A stretch of DNA of 64,000 nt from Rhododendron vialii (Eukaryota; Streptophyta; Magnoliopsida; Ericales; Ericaceae): positions 35,523,501 to 35,587,500 of the forward strand of contig NC_080559.1 of NCBI RefSeq assembly GCF_030253575.1, in the 5' to 3' direction. A model generated the notes under the pieces. The model ran no database searches and had not been told where the DNA came from. It saw only the letters and a program-made list of their open reading frames with translations. This document shows, one piece after another, positions 26,082 through 37,552 of this stretch (its first letter is position 1; each line of letters begins with the position of its first letter). The position numbers and the translations under genes are program-made.

Positions 26082-26675
26082 TCAACGGTTGGTTTCAGCA
26101 GGCAAAGGGCGATTGAATCCGCCCCGCCGGTTCATATACTGCCTGGGCTGCCGCTTCGTCACGGCTCTCACTCCGCTCACATCCGCCCCCGTCACTTGCT
26201 TACCCTTCGTCGTGTCGAACCCTACCGGAATCCCCAGCTTCTTCATCATCTCTACCTCGTCGGCATCCACCGCCGCCCCTTCTTCGGCGCCACCGCCGTC
26301 CTTGTGCTGCTGCTGCTTCTGCTCCCTCACGATTCCATCGACGAACTCCGACACCACGGCGGCCGCCTTCTTCGGGTCCTTGACGTCATCGTCCTCCCCC
26401 CGCTTGTGGCGCTTCCGCGGCGCTTCCGGCGAGGGAGTGCGGTGGTGGTGGCGCCGGCCGGAGCGGTCCGGGGAGCGGGCGTGGCGGGAGCGGGCCCGGT
26501 CGGGGGTGTGGGAGCGTTTGGATCGATCGTCCTTATTATCTCTTCTTCTTTCTCGATCTCTCTCTCTATCTCTATCTCTATCTCTGTCTTCTCTATCTCT
26601 AACTCTATCCCTGTCTCGGTCTCTGTCCCGGTCTCGGTCTCTATCGCGGTCGCGACCTCTGCCGCGGTCGGTCAT
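26082..26675 (-). CDS. SNRNP27: U4/U6.U5 tri-snRNP-associated 27-kDa protein (SNRNP27)
   Basis: A single open frame of 197 residues. Residues 1-50 are almost pure Arg-Asp/Arg-Glu repeats (RDRDRDRDRD and variants), the RS-like arm of splicing factors. The middle is basic with PRKRHKRGEDDD. The C-terminal 50 residues hold the family domain: EMMKKLGIPVGFDTTKGKQV, then QPRQYMNRRGGFNRPL. This QYMNRRGGFNRPL block is the defining signature of SNRNP27 proteins, which join the spliceosomal tri-snRNP in the nucleus and help define the 5' splice site. Length and domain position match the plant family (Arabidopsis At5g57370, from memory). The start is the first ATG before the RD repeats. The opposite strand shows long Ser/Leu-rich frames, which are mere shadows of the repeats. 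A broken copy of the 5' end lies about 350 bases upstream. Confidence 0.93.
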   Translation of the reverse strand: MTDRGRGRDRDRDRDRDRDRDRDRVRDREDRDRDRDRERDRERRRDNKDDRSKRSHTPDRARSRHARSPDRSGRRHHHRTPSPEAPRKRHKRGEDDDVKDPKKAAAVVSEFVDGIVREQKQQQHKDGGGAEEGAAVDADEVEMMKKLGIPVGFDTTKGKQVTGADVSGVRAVTKRQPRQYMNRRGGFNRPLPAETNR

Positions 26676-26944
26676 CTTCTTCTTCTTGCTTCTGCTTCTG
26701 TGGTAGTAGCGGATCCGGGGCAGGCTTTCTGTTGGGGCCTTTTGTTTCTGAAGTAGGAGTTGTTCTGGGAAGGGAAAACCATCAAGGAATTAGAGAGAGG
26801 GTTTCTGCTGTGAACTCCGGGGTCCAGTTGGGAAAAGATTAAATTTCACTTTTACCCCCTCAATTATCTAATTTATTTCTATGTCATCCTTAATCTATCA
26901 ACTGAACCAATTGAGTCATTAATCAGTTTTTTTATTTGGGTAAG

Positions 26945-27050
26945 TTCTATTGAGTCATTAATCTTGATCGCTCTCTCTGTCTTCTCTATCTCGTTCGCGC
27001 GATCTCTGCCGCGTTCGCTCATCTTCTTCTGTGAAAGTGGCTGCGGCAGG
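26945..27050 (-). pseudogene. Duplicated fragment of the SNRNP27 5' end
   Basis: The minus strand repeats the start of SNRNP27: 5' leader, ATG (27022-27020) and the first codons, reading MSERGRDRANE, then loses similarity. Shared blocks include ctctgccgcg and tcatcttcttct in the same order. It lies upstream of the real gene on the same strand, and a short direct repeat (attgagtcattaatc) occurs at about 26909 and 26950. It cannot encode the SNRNP27 domain. Confidence 0.6.
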
Positions 27051-27754
27051 GCTCATGTTTTAGTTACATGACTTTATTTGTACACAAGGATCCCGAATTT
27101 TCCGTAAAATGCGGACCATAATCGCAGTCGTTGAATTGTTTTTGAATGGTCAGAATTGTGAACGATCTATTCGCGAGTATAGTTATTTGTACACGGCGGA
27201 TTCAGTCCGGGATCCCGGATTTGCCGAAACGGACCGGTGAGATTTGCCACCTTCGTTAACAACTTATTCAGGCTCCTTCGTCAATAAATATCTCTCATTT
27301 CTTTGAAGCATCCTGTTTCTTTGTTCCATACCTTTTTCACCATATTCGGTACTCCGTATTATTTTGTGTGAGAGAGAGAGGTAGAAGCCGAATCAGTTAG
27401 CGAAGGCTATTCACAAAACACCCACAGTGGTGTTCCGTGGTTGTGGTCCTAGTTGGATAAATCCTGGAATAGAGACTCGGTTCAACCTCAACATCTTTGG
27501 TAGGTGACAAATCTATTTTAAAGATACTGTATGTAACACGCTTTTTGGTTTGCATATCTGCCTTTGGTTTTCTATGTTGGAGCGAGGACCAAACTGTTCT
27601 ACAAAAAAACTGGTCCAAACCGTACAGATCACTGCGGTTGATGGTTGTACAGTTCTATCTTCTTCTTCTTTTTAAATCTTTTGTGGGACAGTCCTAATTG
27701 TTAAGCCATGGGCAAGTCTTCTTACTTAAGACTAGCGTTGGGTTTGTCTTTCAG
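27051..27754. other. Intergenic stretch before the unrecognised gene
   Basis: Two similar blocks (each containing ttatttgtacac followed by gatcccg and a tttCCG-like segment) occur near 27075 and 27187, so part of this stretch is internally repeated. No exon can be supported. If the downstream gene has more 5' exons, they should lie at about 27350-27750, but I cannot find one in phase. Confidence 0.3.
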
Positions 27755-30011
27755 AAAAGAAGCTACCTTCGTTTCCAGCTCAAGAAGAAGAAGTTCTGCT
27801 GCTAATGGAGCGCGTCTCAGAGGCTTTAAGAATAGCCAACATGGTATGGAGTTCTTAGCTTTTCTGTTTTTTTTTCCTGCAGTTAGCTTGTCTGCCAGTT
27901 AATGACCTGGACTTAGAACACTTGTTGTAGCAATTTGGATTTGGGACCTAGTGAGTGATTGCAGTGCTTGTCTTAGTAATTGACGAAGTTTTATTGAAAA
28001 TTTTCTCATGTGGCCTTTTACCAGCTTTGCTTGTATTGTGATGTTCTCTTGTCGGCCATTTGTTCAATGACATTCAGCATCTTTAGCTGCCATGGAACTA
28101 ATTTTCTTTGTAGGGTTTGAATGATAAAAAAAATGGGACTTCAGGTTGAATCCAGAACCTAGTCAGTTGGATTTCATGCAACCGTGATTTAAAAGTTCCA
28201 TCTGTAACTAATCATTCTAGTTGAAAATCGTATTAATATAATATTACAATTGCATTGGTTTCTGCTCCGCCATATTAGTTTCCAGATGACGTCTGGTTTC
28301 TGGACTTAAAAAAGAAAGCTTGTGAATTTGTGATGATAACATCTCTTTCTGTTGTGAACACCCCTTTGACTTTTTGTAGTCATCGGACACTGAGGTTAGC
28401 CATTGTCCCTTGTCCAGTTAACAGATTCAGTGATAGACAGAGACAGGATACCCCAGTTCAGACCGATTTTATAGGCACACCAATAAAAACAGTGTCACCA
28501 GCCAGCCAGCCCGGACATCGATGCACTGTCATCAAGTGCTGGGAGAATTGAGGAGAAAATAGCAAAATGAAGTGTCTAAGAAGTTTTGATCCCCTAGAAA
28601 GAACTTTTTAGCAAGTACAATATCTACTGAACTTATTTGGTCTAATCATTTGATTGAGAACTTTTTGCCGGAATAAGCCCTTTTGGAGTAAGTGTGTTTG
28701 GCATGAGATTTCTTGGCCCCATACTTGGTTGGGCACGGATGCCTTACCTGCCCACCCTTTCTAATTCACCTGTAAGCAACGACGTCATTTCAGCTGGATA
28801 AGCGTCTGATGTTTTCGCCATCTAGAGGAAGAACTCAACCTGGAGAAGATGAGTCAGAGGGAGCAGCTTCGATGATGGAGATGTGATTACAGTTGGGGTG
28901 GAGTGTGCATGGGACCCTCAGAAGTGTCAACACTGTATAGTGTTTAGTCATCTAGCAAAAGCATGCCTAAAAGGTGGAAGCTAAAATGTGCTGGGTTTTG
29001 CGCTCTAGCCCAAACAAGGATTGATTTGTCAGGTTCTAGATCCAGAATGAGATAGTCAAAGCCAATTCGAGTGATGGTTAGCCTTAAGTTAGCAACAGAA
29101 TCGTAATGAAACATTGGTTATTATCCTTGAGATCATAAAGGTGTACTTGCTGGAATCTATATTGGTTTAAGTTTATACATATTCGAGCTTGTACATGAAA
29201 TTTTTGTTATATACACGATCTAGGTGCGCGAGCCTAATCGAAGCCGAATACTATTAGGCTCAGACTCGGCTCATTTATTGAATAGGTTCAGTTCATTTGA
29301 TATACGAACCAAACTTGAACAAACCTCTACCGGGTTGAATCTCAAATAGTTTGCGAAAGGCTCAGTTTATTTGCGGCCCTAAGTGCGAGAGAGTGGAAGC
29401 CTTCTTTATGAAAATACCTTGGGATCTTGAGTGCTTTGAGAACGGTATATATGTGCCTCTTGCTGTAGATGTATAATTCTGTCAATCATTTATGTTCTAT
29501 GTAGACATTTTGTTTTCTGAATAATGGGATAACTAATGACTACTAGTATTTGTAAGTGGTTTAAGTGATCGTAGAACAAATGTTGTCAGATGGGTAGTTT
29601 AATTGGTGCCACGGTACTGCCACCGGCGCTGATGACCCTAGGTTGTGGAAGTTTTTCTCTTTTCCATTTTCTCGGAAGCCCTTATGAAAGAACCCCAACT
29701 GTGTTTAGTAGTAGTTGTTTTTTTTAACTGTTTAACATACTGGAAGGAACATGATGTAACTTATTCATTGTTGCTCATCACTATTGTTATTTTACTGTTA
29801 CTAATGTCCTTGTGAAATGTTTAATACTCCTATGTATTAACCTCTTCGTTTAAGTTCTTTCTCTTTTTCTTTTTTCCAAACTTCTTAGAAAATCGAAGAA
29901 GAAACAGGTGGCAAGAAGAAGACAAGAGGAGGAGATGAAGGCGAGGACCAAGTTGAGAGATATTTGAAAGGAAAAGCATTTAAGAAGTCAAAGAAAAGAA
30001 GTCGTTCATAA
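27755..30011 (+). CDS. Unrecognised small basic protein (two exons visible, possibly 5'-incomplete)
   Basis: Exon 27755-27843 follows a cttttcag-like acceptor (gtctttcag) and reads KKLPSFPAQEEEVLLLMERV, then SEALRIANM. Exon 29889-30011 follows cttcttag and reads KIEEETGGKKKTRGGDEGED, then QVERYLKGKAFKKSKKRSRS and a stop. The two are in the same phase, so they join directly. An in-frame ATG (27805) could start a protein of about 54 residues; otherwise an upstream exon is missing. The first exon looks like an amphipathic helix; the end is highly basic and ends in KKSKKRSRS, like a nuclear or nucleolar signal. I do not recognise the family. The 2-kb intron contains a LINE ORF1 fragment. Further internal exons cannot be excluded. 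Confidence 0.45.
28820..28990 (+). mobile_element. LINE ORF1 fragment with CCHC zinc knuckle
   Basis: One frame reads FDDGDVITVGVECAWDPQ, then KCQHCIVFSHLAKACLKGG. This has the Cys-x2-Cys-x4-His-x4-Cys spacing of the zinc knuckle that follows the nucleic-acid-binding domain in plant LINE ORF1 proteins, and the leading VEYxW-like segment is also typical. A stop follows soon. It lies in the intron of the unrecognised gene; the element's ends are not visible. Confidence 0.65.
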
Positions 30012-31748
30012 CTTTTTGGTTCTACCTTCTTTGGTTGTGCTTACGGTGGAGCAAGCCGATGCAAATCTATAGGTGAATTAAGGTTTATTACAATTGTTGC
30101 ATTCGACTAATATGAAACCACATTTGCAATTCGTCTTTGCTAGATGGTATTTATATAAGTAAATGTATTGTTGAGGATAATATCTATTCGGATGTTGTCT
30201 CACAAATTGATCTTTTCAATTCGTGTATCCTCTAAATCATAGACCGGGATAGGGCTCAGAGCCTCAAACCAACAAACATAGGTAGCCATACAAACTATTT
30301 TAGTTTCGTACCAATTGGACTACAAATTTTTATTTTGTTAAGGCTAAGCTTTCATTTTTGTAATGAATCGTTAACACCTATATGACTAATCCTGAGGGAC
30401 CAAACCCACTGCCCACTTACAGGGTCTCAATTAAAGTAAGAGAAAAACTTAATGTGAACATGACATCGTAAGAATTGATAGAACATGAGAGATTTCAAAC
30501 CAGAGACCTTACAAGGAAACAAACACCTAAGTCACAAACATTAACCATTAGACCAACCCCTTGGGTTGTAAAAAACTGCATTGATAGTTATGTTTCCCTG
30601 AAAAAATGAAACTTGGCTGAATGATCGAGATGTGTAAACATGCCAAGATCAGTTTGGTTCGAGTGTGAACATCTTGGGTCGAAATTGAATAATTTGTTTA
30701 TAGTTGTCCTTTGACCAGCAATTTGCAATGAAGATAGGTGGTGTTCCACTTAACTTAAATAAGTTGACTTTGTTTTTATTTGAATTTTTTCTGCTAAAAA
30801 GGAGTTATTTTTCAAAATATTTGGATAAAAGTAAAAAAAATTACGAGAGGAATCAATAATTCAAAAAAAATTGACACATAACTAACAAATGCGAAAAAAA
30901 ATTGAATTAGAATAAAATATTAAAAGTGTAAAAAGTTAAGCGCAACAAAGTCTAACATAAATCAAACTTTTCGTCACATCTCTTGTCGCAGTCTGTATTT
31001 TGTTTTGAGTTTGAATACTCTCATGTATTCGGTGTCCCTGAGGCGTTTGTTGAGTTTCCATGACGGGATGCATAGACAATAATCACAACTGTAAATTTAC
31101 TGTCACCGTCTGTCTTATCTAACGTTATCCAAACCTAACAGACTCATCAACTCTGATACACACGAACAGAGACTTTAAAAAAACACAAACCACGGTACTT
31201 TACACTCAAGAACAAAAAACACAAAAGGAGAGCAAAGGCCATCTTCAAATTGAATTTAAAATATTTCTTATTTCCTCACCACAATCATAATAAACAATAA
31301 GCTTCCACAAGCTTGTCAATAACGGGACTCGACTATTCAGCTGCGATTTTCCAAAACATACTCGAGAGGGAGGACCTCTTCGCAGTCATGATAATTTTCA
31401 AGTGCTGCCTTTGGTGCTGTCATGTGTTTTTTTCTTACCTTTATGCTCTAGATTCCCCCAATCTATCAATTTCGGGGACATACGGCAAAACTTGGAAGGA
31501 TAGCAATCAAAGAGAAAAATTTCACCACCACTTCACAATCCTGCACGATCCTGCGTATAGCAAATAGTATGGTCATCTCACCAGTTGATATAAAGAGAAC
31601 TCCAAAGCAACAAACACAAATCCAAGAAAAAGGGGAAATCGGGGTGCAACTGACCATTCCTCAACAGAAGGGGAAAAGAAAAGTTGAATTGCTGAAGGAG
31701 TAATTAAATACAAACATAGCGTTCTGTCAGATATTTTGATTCGCAATG
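30012..31748. other. Intergenic region downstream of the unrecognised gene
   Basis: AT-rich sequence with no supported exon, RNA gene or element with clear ends. The open frames seen here are short and unlike known proteins. Confidence 0.35.
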
Positions 31749-32069
31749 AATTTTTTTTTTTTTAACAGCAAAAGAGATTTCATTAATCAAAGAACCAAAG
31801 TTACAAAAATTAACCGGAAATGGGAAAAACATCACAACCCACAACCTACATCCCAACTATGTTGGCACCTAGGCCGAAGGCAATCATATGCCCCCCGCTA
31901 CCAAAAGGAAAAAAGGAAGTAGGCAAGAAGCCAACCAAAACCAGCAAAACAATAAATGATAACTTTAACACCTAATATTGTTCAAATACATACTCTTCAA
32001 ACCACATGATGTCAGTTATGGAATTAACGTGTTATGGACTTAACATGTACTCCAAACCAGCAAAACAAA
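31749..32069 (-). mobile_element. 5'-truncated LINE 3' end, carrying a later insertion
   Basis: A T-run at 31750-31763 is the poly(A) tail of a minus-strand insertion. Next to it is the conserved plant L1 tail (on the minus strand gattaatgaaatctcttttg). The 8 bases cgcaatga occur at 31742 and 32070, a likely target-site duplication. The body is interrupted by the duplicated segment described separately. Confidence 0.6.
31938..32068. repeat. Copy of a TTC27 intron segment, inserted in a LINE
   Basis: About 105 bases here (from aataaatgataacttt to aacatgtact) are nearly identical to 32965-33080, which lies in a TTC27 intron. The copy lies beyond the TTC27 stop codon. It is bordered by a 15-base direct repeat, aaaccagcaaaacaa, at 31938-31952 and 32054-32068. 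Confidence 0.75.
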
Positions 32070-32456
32070 CGCAATGATATTTTGTCTCATTCCAAACTAA
32101 CACACCCATTACCGTGGCTCAAAACTACAAAAACGTGACTTGAATTCTTCTTTACTTTGAGTGGGTATTCTGTATTAATATCCTATTTGTAACTAATTCT
32201 ACTAGACAAACGTTGCACAAATAATGAAGGTAGGGCCACAGTACGTGCACAGTGAAAAGGTAATTTTAGCTGGACTGGAAACTGTAAAAGATAGTTTACA
32301 GAGTGGAAAATGCATGTATGTTACGATAAACGAACAAATCACGACGCCACTTTCCCACCTTAACATATCCACGAAATGCAACACCGTACTAGTGGTTTCG
32401 TCCCATCATCAGAAAGTGAACAAGATTCCGGAAAGAGATGTTCTCAGGTCAGATAC

Positions 32457-35400
32457 CTAAGCAGAACACGCCGAACTTGCTTGCAATTTCATCTGCACCT
32501 CTTCAAGACAAGCCTGAAGATCCCTGAACTCTTCCATTTCGGAAAAACTCCCGCCCTGAAATGTAGAGAATTGATGTCTCACTCTATGCAGAAAGAGATA
32601 CAGTAAAGAATGTGGTCAAAGACAGAAATCCTTATTGTGTAAAAACAGAAACAAAAAGATTAACTGTCGGGTAAGACAGTAAGTCTTTATATACTAAGCA
32701 GGATGTCATGCCTGTTTAATAGTATTCTTCAAATGCATCTCAGCTGCAAAGAGTTCCTTACGACCACCAGTAGAAGAAAAAAGCTCCATGTACACGTTAC
32801 AAAGTTCCAATGAAGCATGTGCAAACTTCTTAAACCGATCTCTGTCTTTCCACAAATCAGACCCCTGAGAGAGAGAGAGAGAGAGAATTTTTGTCGCATT
32901 ATTGCATACCTCCTTTGGTTATTGTGATCATGAGTAAACCAACCCCAAGAGAATAAGTACAAAACAATAAATGATAACTTTAACACCTAATATTGTTCAA
33001 ATACAATTAAATACTCTTCAAACCACATGATGTCAGTTATGGAATTAACATGTTATGGACTTAACATGTACTTCAATTAATAGCTTGGAATGGGTATTTG
33101 TTGACTGCATATACTTCTTGAAGCTCTCTCATAGCTTAGCTTTCATATTGTAGGACTCATGGGGAAGATCACTTGTGATAGCATGTCATTAGTTATAGCA
33201 TAATTGATAAAAAAACATACAACAAATACCAAGTAGAATACAATACATAAAACTGTGATGGTGAGATACGAGGCTTGCAAGATCAAGATATACCTGGTAT
33301 GACCTAACTTGCTTTAGAAGGGCCTCAGAGCACATTGAGAGATCACCTTTAAGTTTGTGCCACCTTCCATATAATCCCCAAATCTCGGATCCTCCACCAC
33401 TTTGAACAACCTATATCAGAGCAAAAATCCAATTGTTAATCTTTAGAAATGGCAACATCTGCATAGGCCTCTCGCTTTTGGAGACATGTTTCTTTCTGTA
33501 ATTTCTTTATGGCCCACTGGGCATGGATTGCTCTTACCTCAATCATCTGTTGAAGTTAAAGATTTAGCTTATTTAAAGCCCCAAAACTATAGATGTAGAT
33601 GTTTTACAGCCACAAAATTTTACATGCCTACTTTAAGACTACAAAGTTAGAGGTAACTAGAGGTGGCATTTCCAACACAAACCCATCACCTCGACCAAAC
33701 CCAGCCTGACTGAATTGGGTTTTATTCCATGATTACACTATGGCACAGGGGTTCACCAACAACCCCCCACACATAGAAGCGTTGGTTATCAAGCGTCAAC
33801 GGGCCAAAAAATTGAACAACTTATCCGCCAGTCAACCCGTGAACAAGTTATTCCATTAGAAATCACATAGCACATTCATGCAAGAAAGTCATTATGACTT
33901 TTATTACAAAACTCAAAATTGTAACTTGAATGACTTTATATCCTTTCTGCAGCTTTAAGTGGCAATGAAGTCCAATCGTACTTCATAAGCAAATTGGTCA
34001 AACCTAATTATCCGACACACAACCCACGCATGACTACATGAGAACATCTAAAAGCTTGATAGGGTTTCTAGACTGACCCCACCAAATTGAACCCAACCCA
34101 ACTTGTCTTAGCCAAGTTGGGTTAGTTTACCACGTAAACAATTTCGACCCATCCAATCCCTCCAAACCCCCCACACGTACACACACACCTTGACCAGTTG
34201 CTCATCTACATAAATAAATTCATTAAAATATAAGAAGAAGACACATATGTATGTATATCATGCAATAAGAAAACCCAAGAGTTACTTGAACATTATTAGA
34301 TAAAGAAGAGATGAGAAAAGAAATTAAAGGAATATGAAGATATATAAAAATTGGCTACCTGTCGTAAAATTTTCCCAAGCAACTCCACCAAAAGATCAGT
34401 TTCTTGTGTTTTAACCAGCACAACTTCTGGATCAGTCGATCCATTAGCAGAACCGGTATAAGAATTAACAGACAGAGTTTGGTTGGTATCCTTATCGTAG
34501 TTGGTATCCTTATCATCGCATGTGCCAACATGCAATTGAGAATGGCTAGTTATAGCCCGCCTTTCAATCTCCAGCATCATCCTCTCTAAAAACTGTGCAT
34601 CAATTATTTTATTTCTAGTTATATCCAACACCATCTTCGTTGCTTCCAGTGCCTACCACATAAAATCACAGAATATTTTCAAATAGAATCAAGAATGGTA
34701 TATCAATTTCCACACAAGACAAATGTGGTACCCAAGACACCAGATCACTAAGTCAATGTGAAACATTTACACAAGGAACAAACCCAAAAATTATTAAGTA
34801 GTTGGTGTATCTCATGCAAATATACTACAGCATATCGACGCTTCTAAGCATTCTACACATGATAGTGTAGCAGGCAGAACCTAATGGCTCGGACCATGTA
34901 TCCCCCCTGAGATAGCCCGAAGCCAAGCCAGAGCCGGAGCCGGAGCCGGAGCCGGGTATGGCGATGTCGGAGCCCAAGCTCGGCTATGTCCGAAGCTCAT
35001 CCACTCAATGCCTCGGTAGGAAGGGAGCATCTTGGTTCGGCAAAGGCCAAGGCTCGGACAGAGGGCCTTAACCCGACCCTCTCCTTCCGAGGAACCTCCT
35101 CTGATGACCGAGTGTCCTGGCTCGGCCACTCTCAGTGCCATGTCTCCCCCAAGCACAGGGAACAGTTACGCCAAGAGATAATGATTAAGGCAAGTGGGAG
35201 TGCCAGCTCACCTCGAAAACGGTTATCCACTTATCCCTGATGTCACGATGACACCAGCCGACCTGTACTTGGAGAGCAAGCCAAGTAGACTCTATAAATA
35301 CCAAGTGATGCAGCCCCAAAGAGGTACACCAAAACTCAGACTCAAACCCTAGTCTCTTGCTTTGCTCTCTGCACATTCTCATCCTCTCGCCGGAGGGCCT

Positions 35401-36502
35401 TGCCAGGAACACCCTGGCTAGGTCTTAATCGTGTGTTCCCTGTGCAGGTTAGGGCAAGAAAGCTAGGCACCCACGAGATCCATCGAAGAGGAGCTCAGGT
35501 TCAAGATCACGGGCCACACAGATAGGTATGGTGGGTCAGGATCAAATATCTTATTTGATTATGGATAAAAAAAAAAAACTAGATGAAATGTTCTGCCCTC
35601 CAAGTAAAGTACATGGAGGGCAACGTTTAGCGTCACCAAGCAGAGTTTAGGAAGAAGGGTGGGGGATGTTTATGTATATTTCGTTAACTCTCTCGGTCAC
35701 CTGGGGGGGGGGGGGGGGGGGGGGGGGGATAATGAATGCATCAAAACTACCAGAACTTCATATCCTGGTGCATGACTGTTTCTATTGCTAGTGTCCTGAT
35801 AATTAGACACCTCCCACAACGATGAAATCCAGATATCGAGAATTATAAGCACCTTCACTCTTAAAATGAAACTAGACACGTCTTTGGTTACAGGTAAATG
35901 CAAGGTCAAACAGACACCTATCTAGTACCCAACGAGGCCCGCTGCTACAGCACAATTTGGTAGTAGTTTATATGATTCTTAACATACTAGCTCAAGCAAA
36001 CATAACGAAAAAAAGAAAACAATAAATCATGAGTAAACCAACTCGAAGAGATTAAATACAGCAAAGCCTAGCCAGTTGGATGAACCTGTGAACTGGACAA
36101 TAAATGTTATTCACATCGAACCCTAAACATGCTATATCAGCATCTGCCTTCCACCTATGAAACCCTCAATATTTTCATGTTTTCTCCAGGTGCTCAACAT
36201 GAAACATATGCAGAAAGTAGGGGTCAAAGATTTGAAATACATTGGCCAATGCACAAGGAGAAGCAGTTCAACAAACTATCTGCATACCAAGAAACTTACC
36301 TGACTAAGATTGCCAACATCTGCAGCAACATGGCTGAAATTCTCCCACAACTGCCAGCTATTCCTCCTGCAACAAGTCATTTCATGCGACCCTTTCAACC
36401 AAGCTCCAATAAAGGAGTTTATACCATAATGGCATAATCTTACAAATGTAACTGCATATATATATGTACATACATACATACGCGCGCGCGCGCGCACACA
36501 CA

Positions 36503-36546
<44 letters not shown>

Positions 36547-37517
36547 TTGAACTTCAGTGCTTCTTTAAATGCAATGAAAGCCTCTTTGTTCTTCTTCTTA
36601 ATCATGTGCCTGCAGTGTTGACGAAGTGATTATAATCTACGTAAAATGTGGTGAAAAGTTCAAATGGCTTTATAGCACCAAGACATATACGAAGTAAAGA
36701 AGAAACGGTAAATTAAGGAGGGTAATGTTAAGGATATCTAAGTGTTCATTTCTTCACTTGTTTAGCAAGAGAAGTAACTGTTGGTGTCGTAATAACAGTA
36801 GCACTAAACCAACGAAGCATGAATCTACTGCAAACTACACCACAGGCCCACCTCTTTGCAATGGTAAGAGCAGATATAAAGATCAGTATAGAAAATGTAT
36901 CATATAAAGGTAGGAATTGTATCAAAAAAACGTTGCCAAATTTGTTGGATTAAGTAGCTCATGTGAAAAAATTTAACTTCGTAAGATGTGAATCCACACC
37001 TTGCAGGAAATGGGGAAGATCCGAAGAAGAGAAAAATATAGAGGAAGCAGGTTCTAAGCGTAATATTGGCATAATTGTTACTCTTAAGAAACTGAGAAAG
37101 AGCATACAAACAAGCTATATTGTTCCAAGCTTCTCCATTATCAGGATCAAGCTGAACAGCTGACGTAAACGCATCCATTGCCTTCACAACATCCCTTGCC
37201 TGTATAAATTGTGACACTAAAGTTCAACCACCGAAACAAACAGAGATCACAATGCAAGGCATTTCTCATAATTTAGGTGACAAATTTGGAGATCAAGGAT
37301 TCTTATCCTGATGGATGAAGAATCAAAATGATGACATGGGACACCTTCAAGGCAGCAGCTCCAAGTGCAAACCAACCATCTGGGTACAAAGCATTCAATG
37401 CCATGGCAGCCTCCCTAATATAAAATTAATGGAAGATTATTACTACAGAGACAACTATGCAAGCTGAAGCAGGCACAAGAACATGTCTACGAGGGGTGGA
37501 TATGTGTGTGTGTGTGA

Positions 37518-37552
<35 letters not shown>

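Noticed and set aside
26089-26756. Two long plus-strand frames, Ser/Leu/Arg-rich
   Set aside because: They are antisense translations of the Arg-Asp repeats of SNRNP27 and have no independent support.
27708-27902. 64-residue frame starting MGKSSYLRL
   Set aside because: It reads through an acceptor and a donor; the other frame of the same exon joins in phase to the final exon and looks like protein.
28330-28556. Possible alternative last exon reading DIDALSSSAGRIEEKIAK before a stop
   Set aside because: No acceptor gives a convincing join to the upstream exon, and the sequence is short; left out without transcript evidence.
33655-34170. Possible degenerate element starting agaggtggcatttcc in a TTC27 intron
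   Set aside because: The left end resembles a common hAT MITE terminus, but I could not find a matching right end or target duplication.
34881-35240. Open frames on both strands near 35000
   Set aside because: They lie in the GC-rich solo LTR, where stops are rare by composition.
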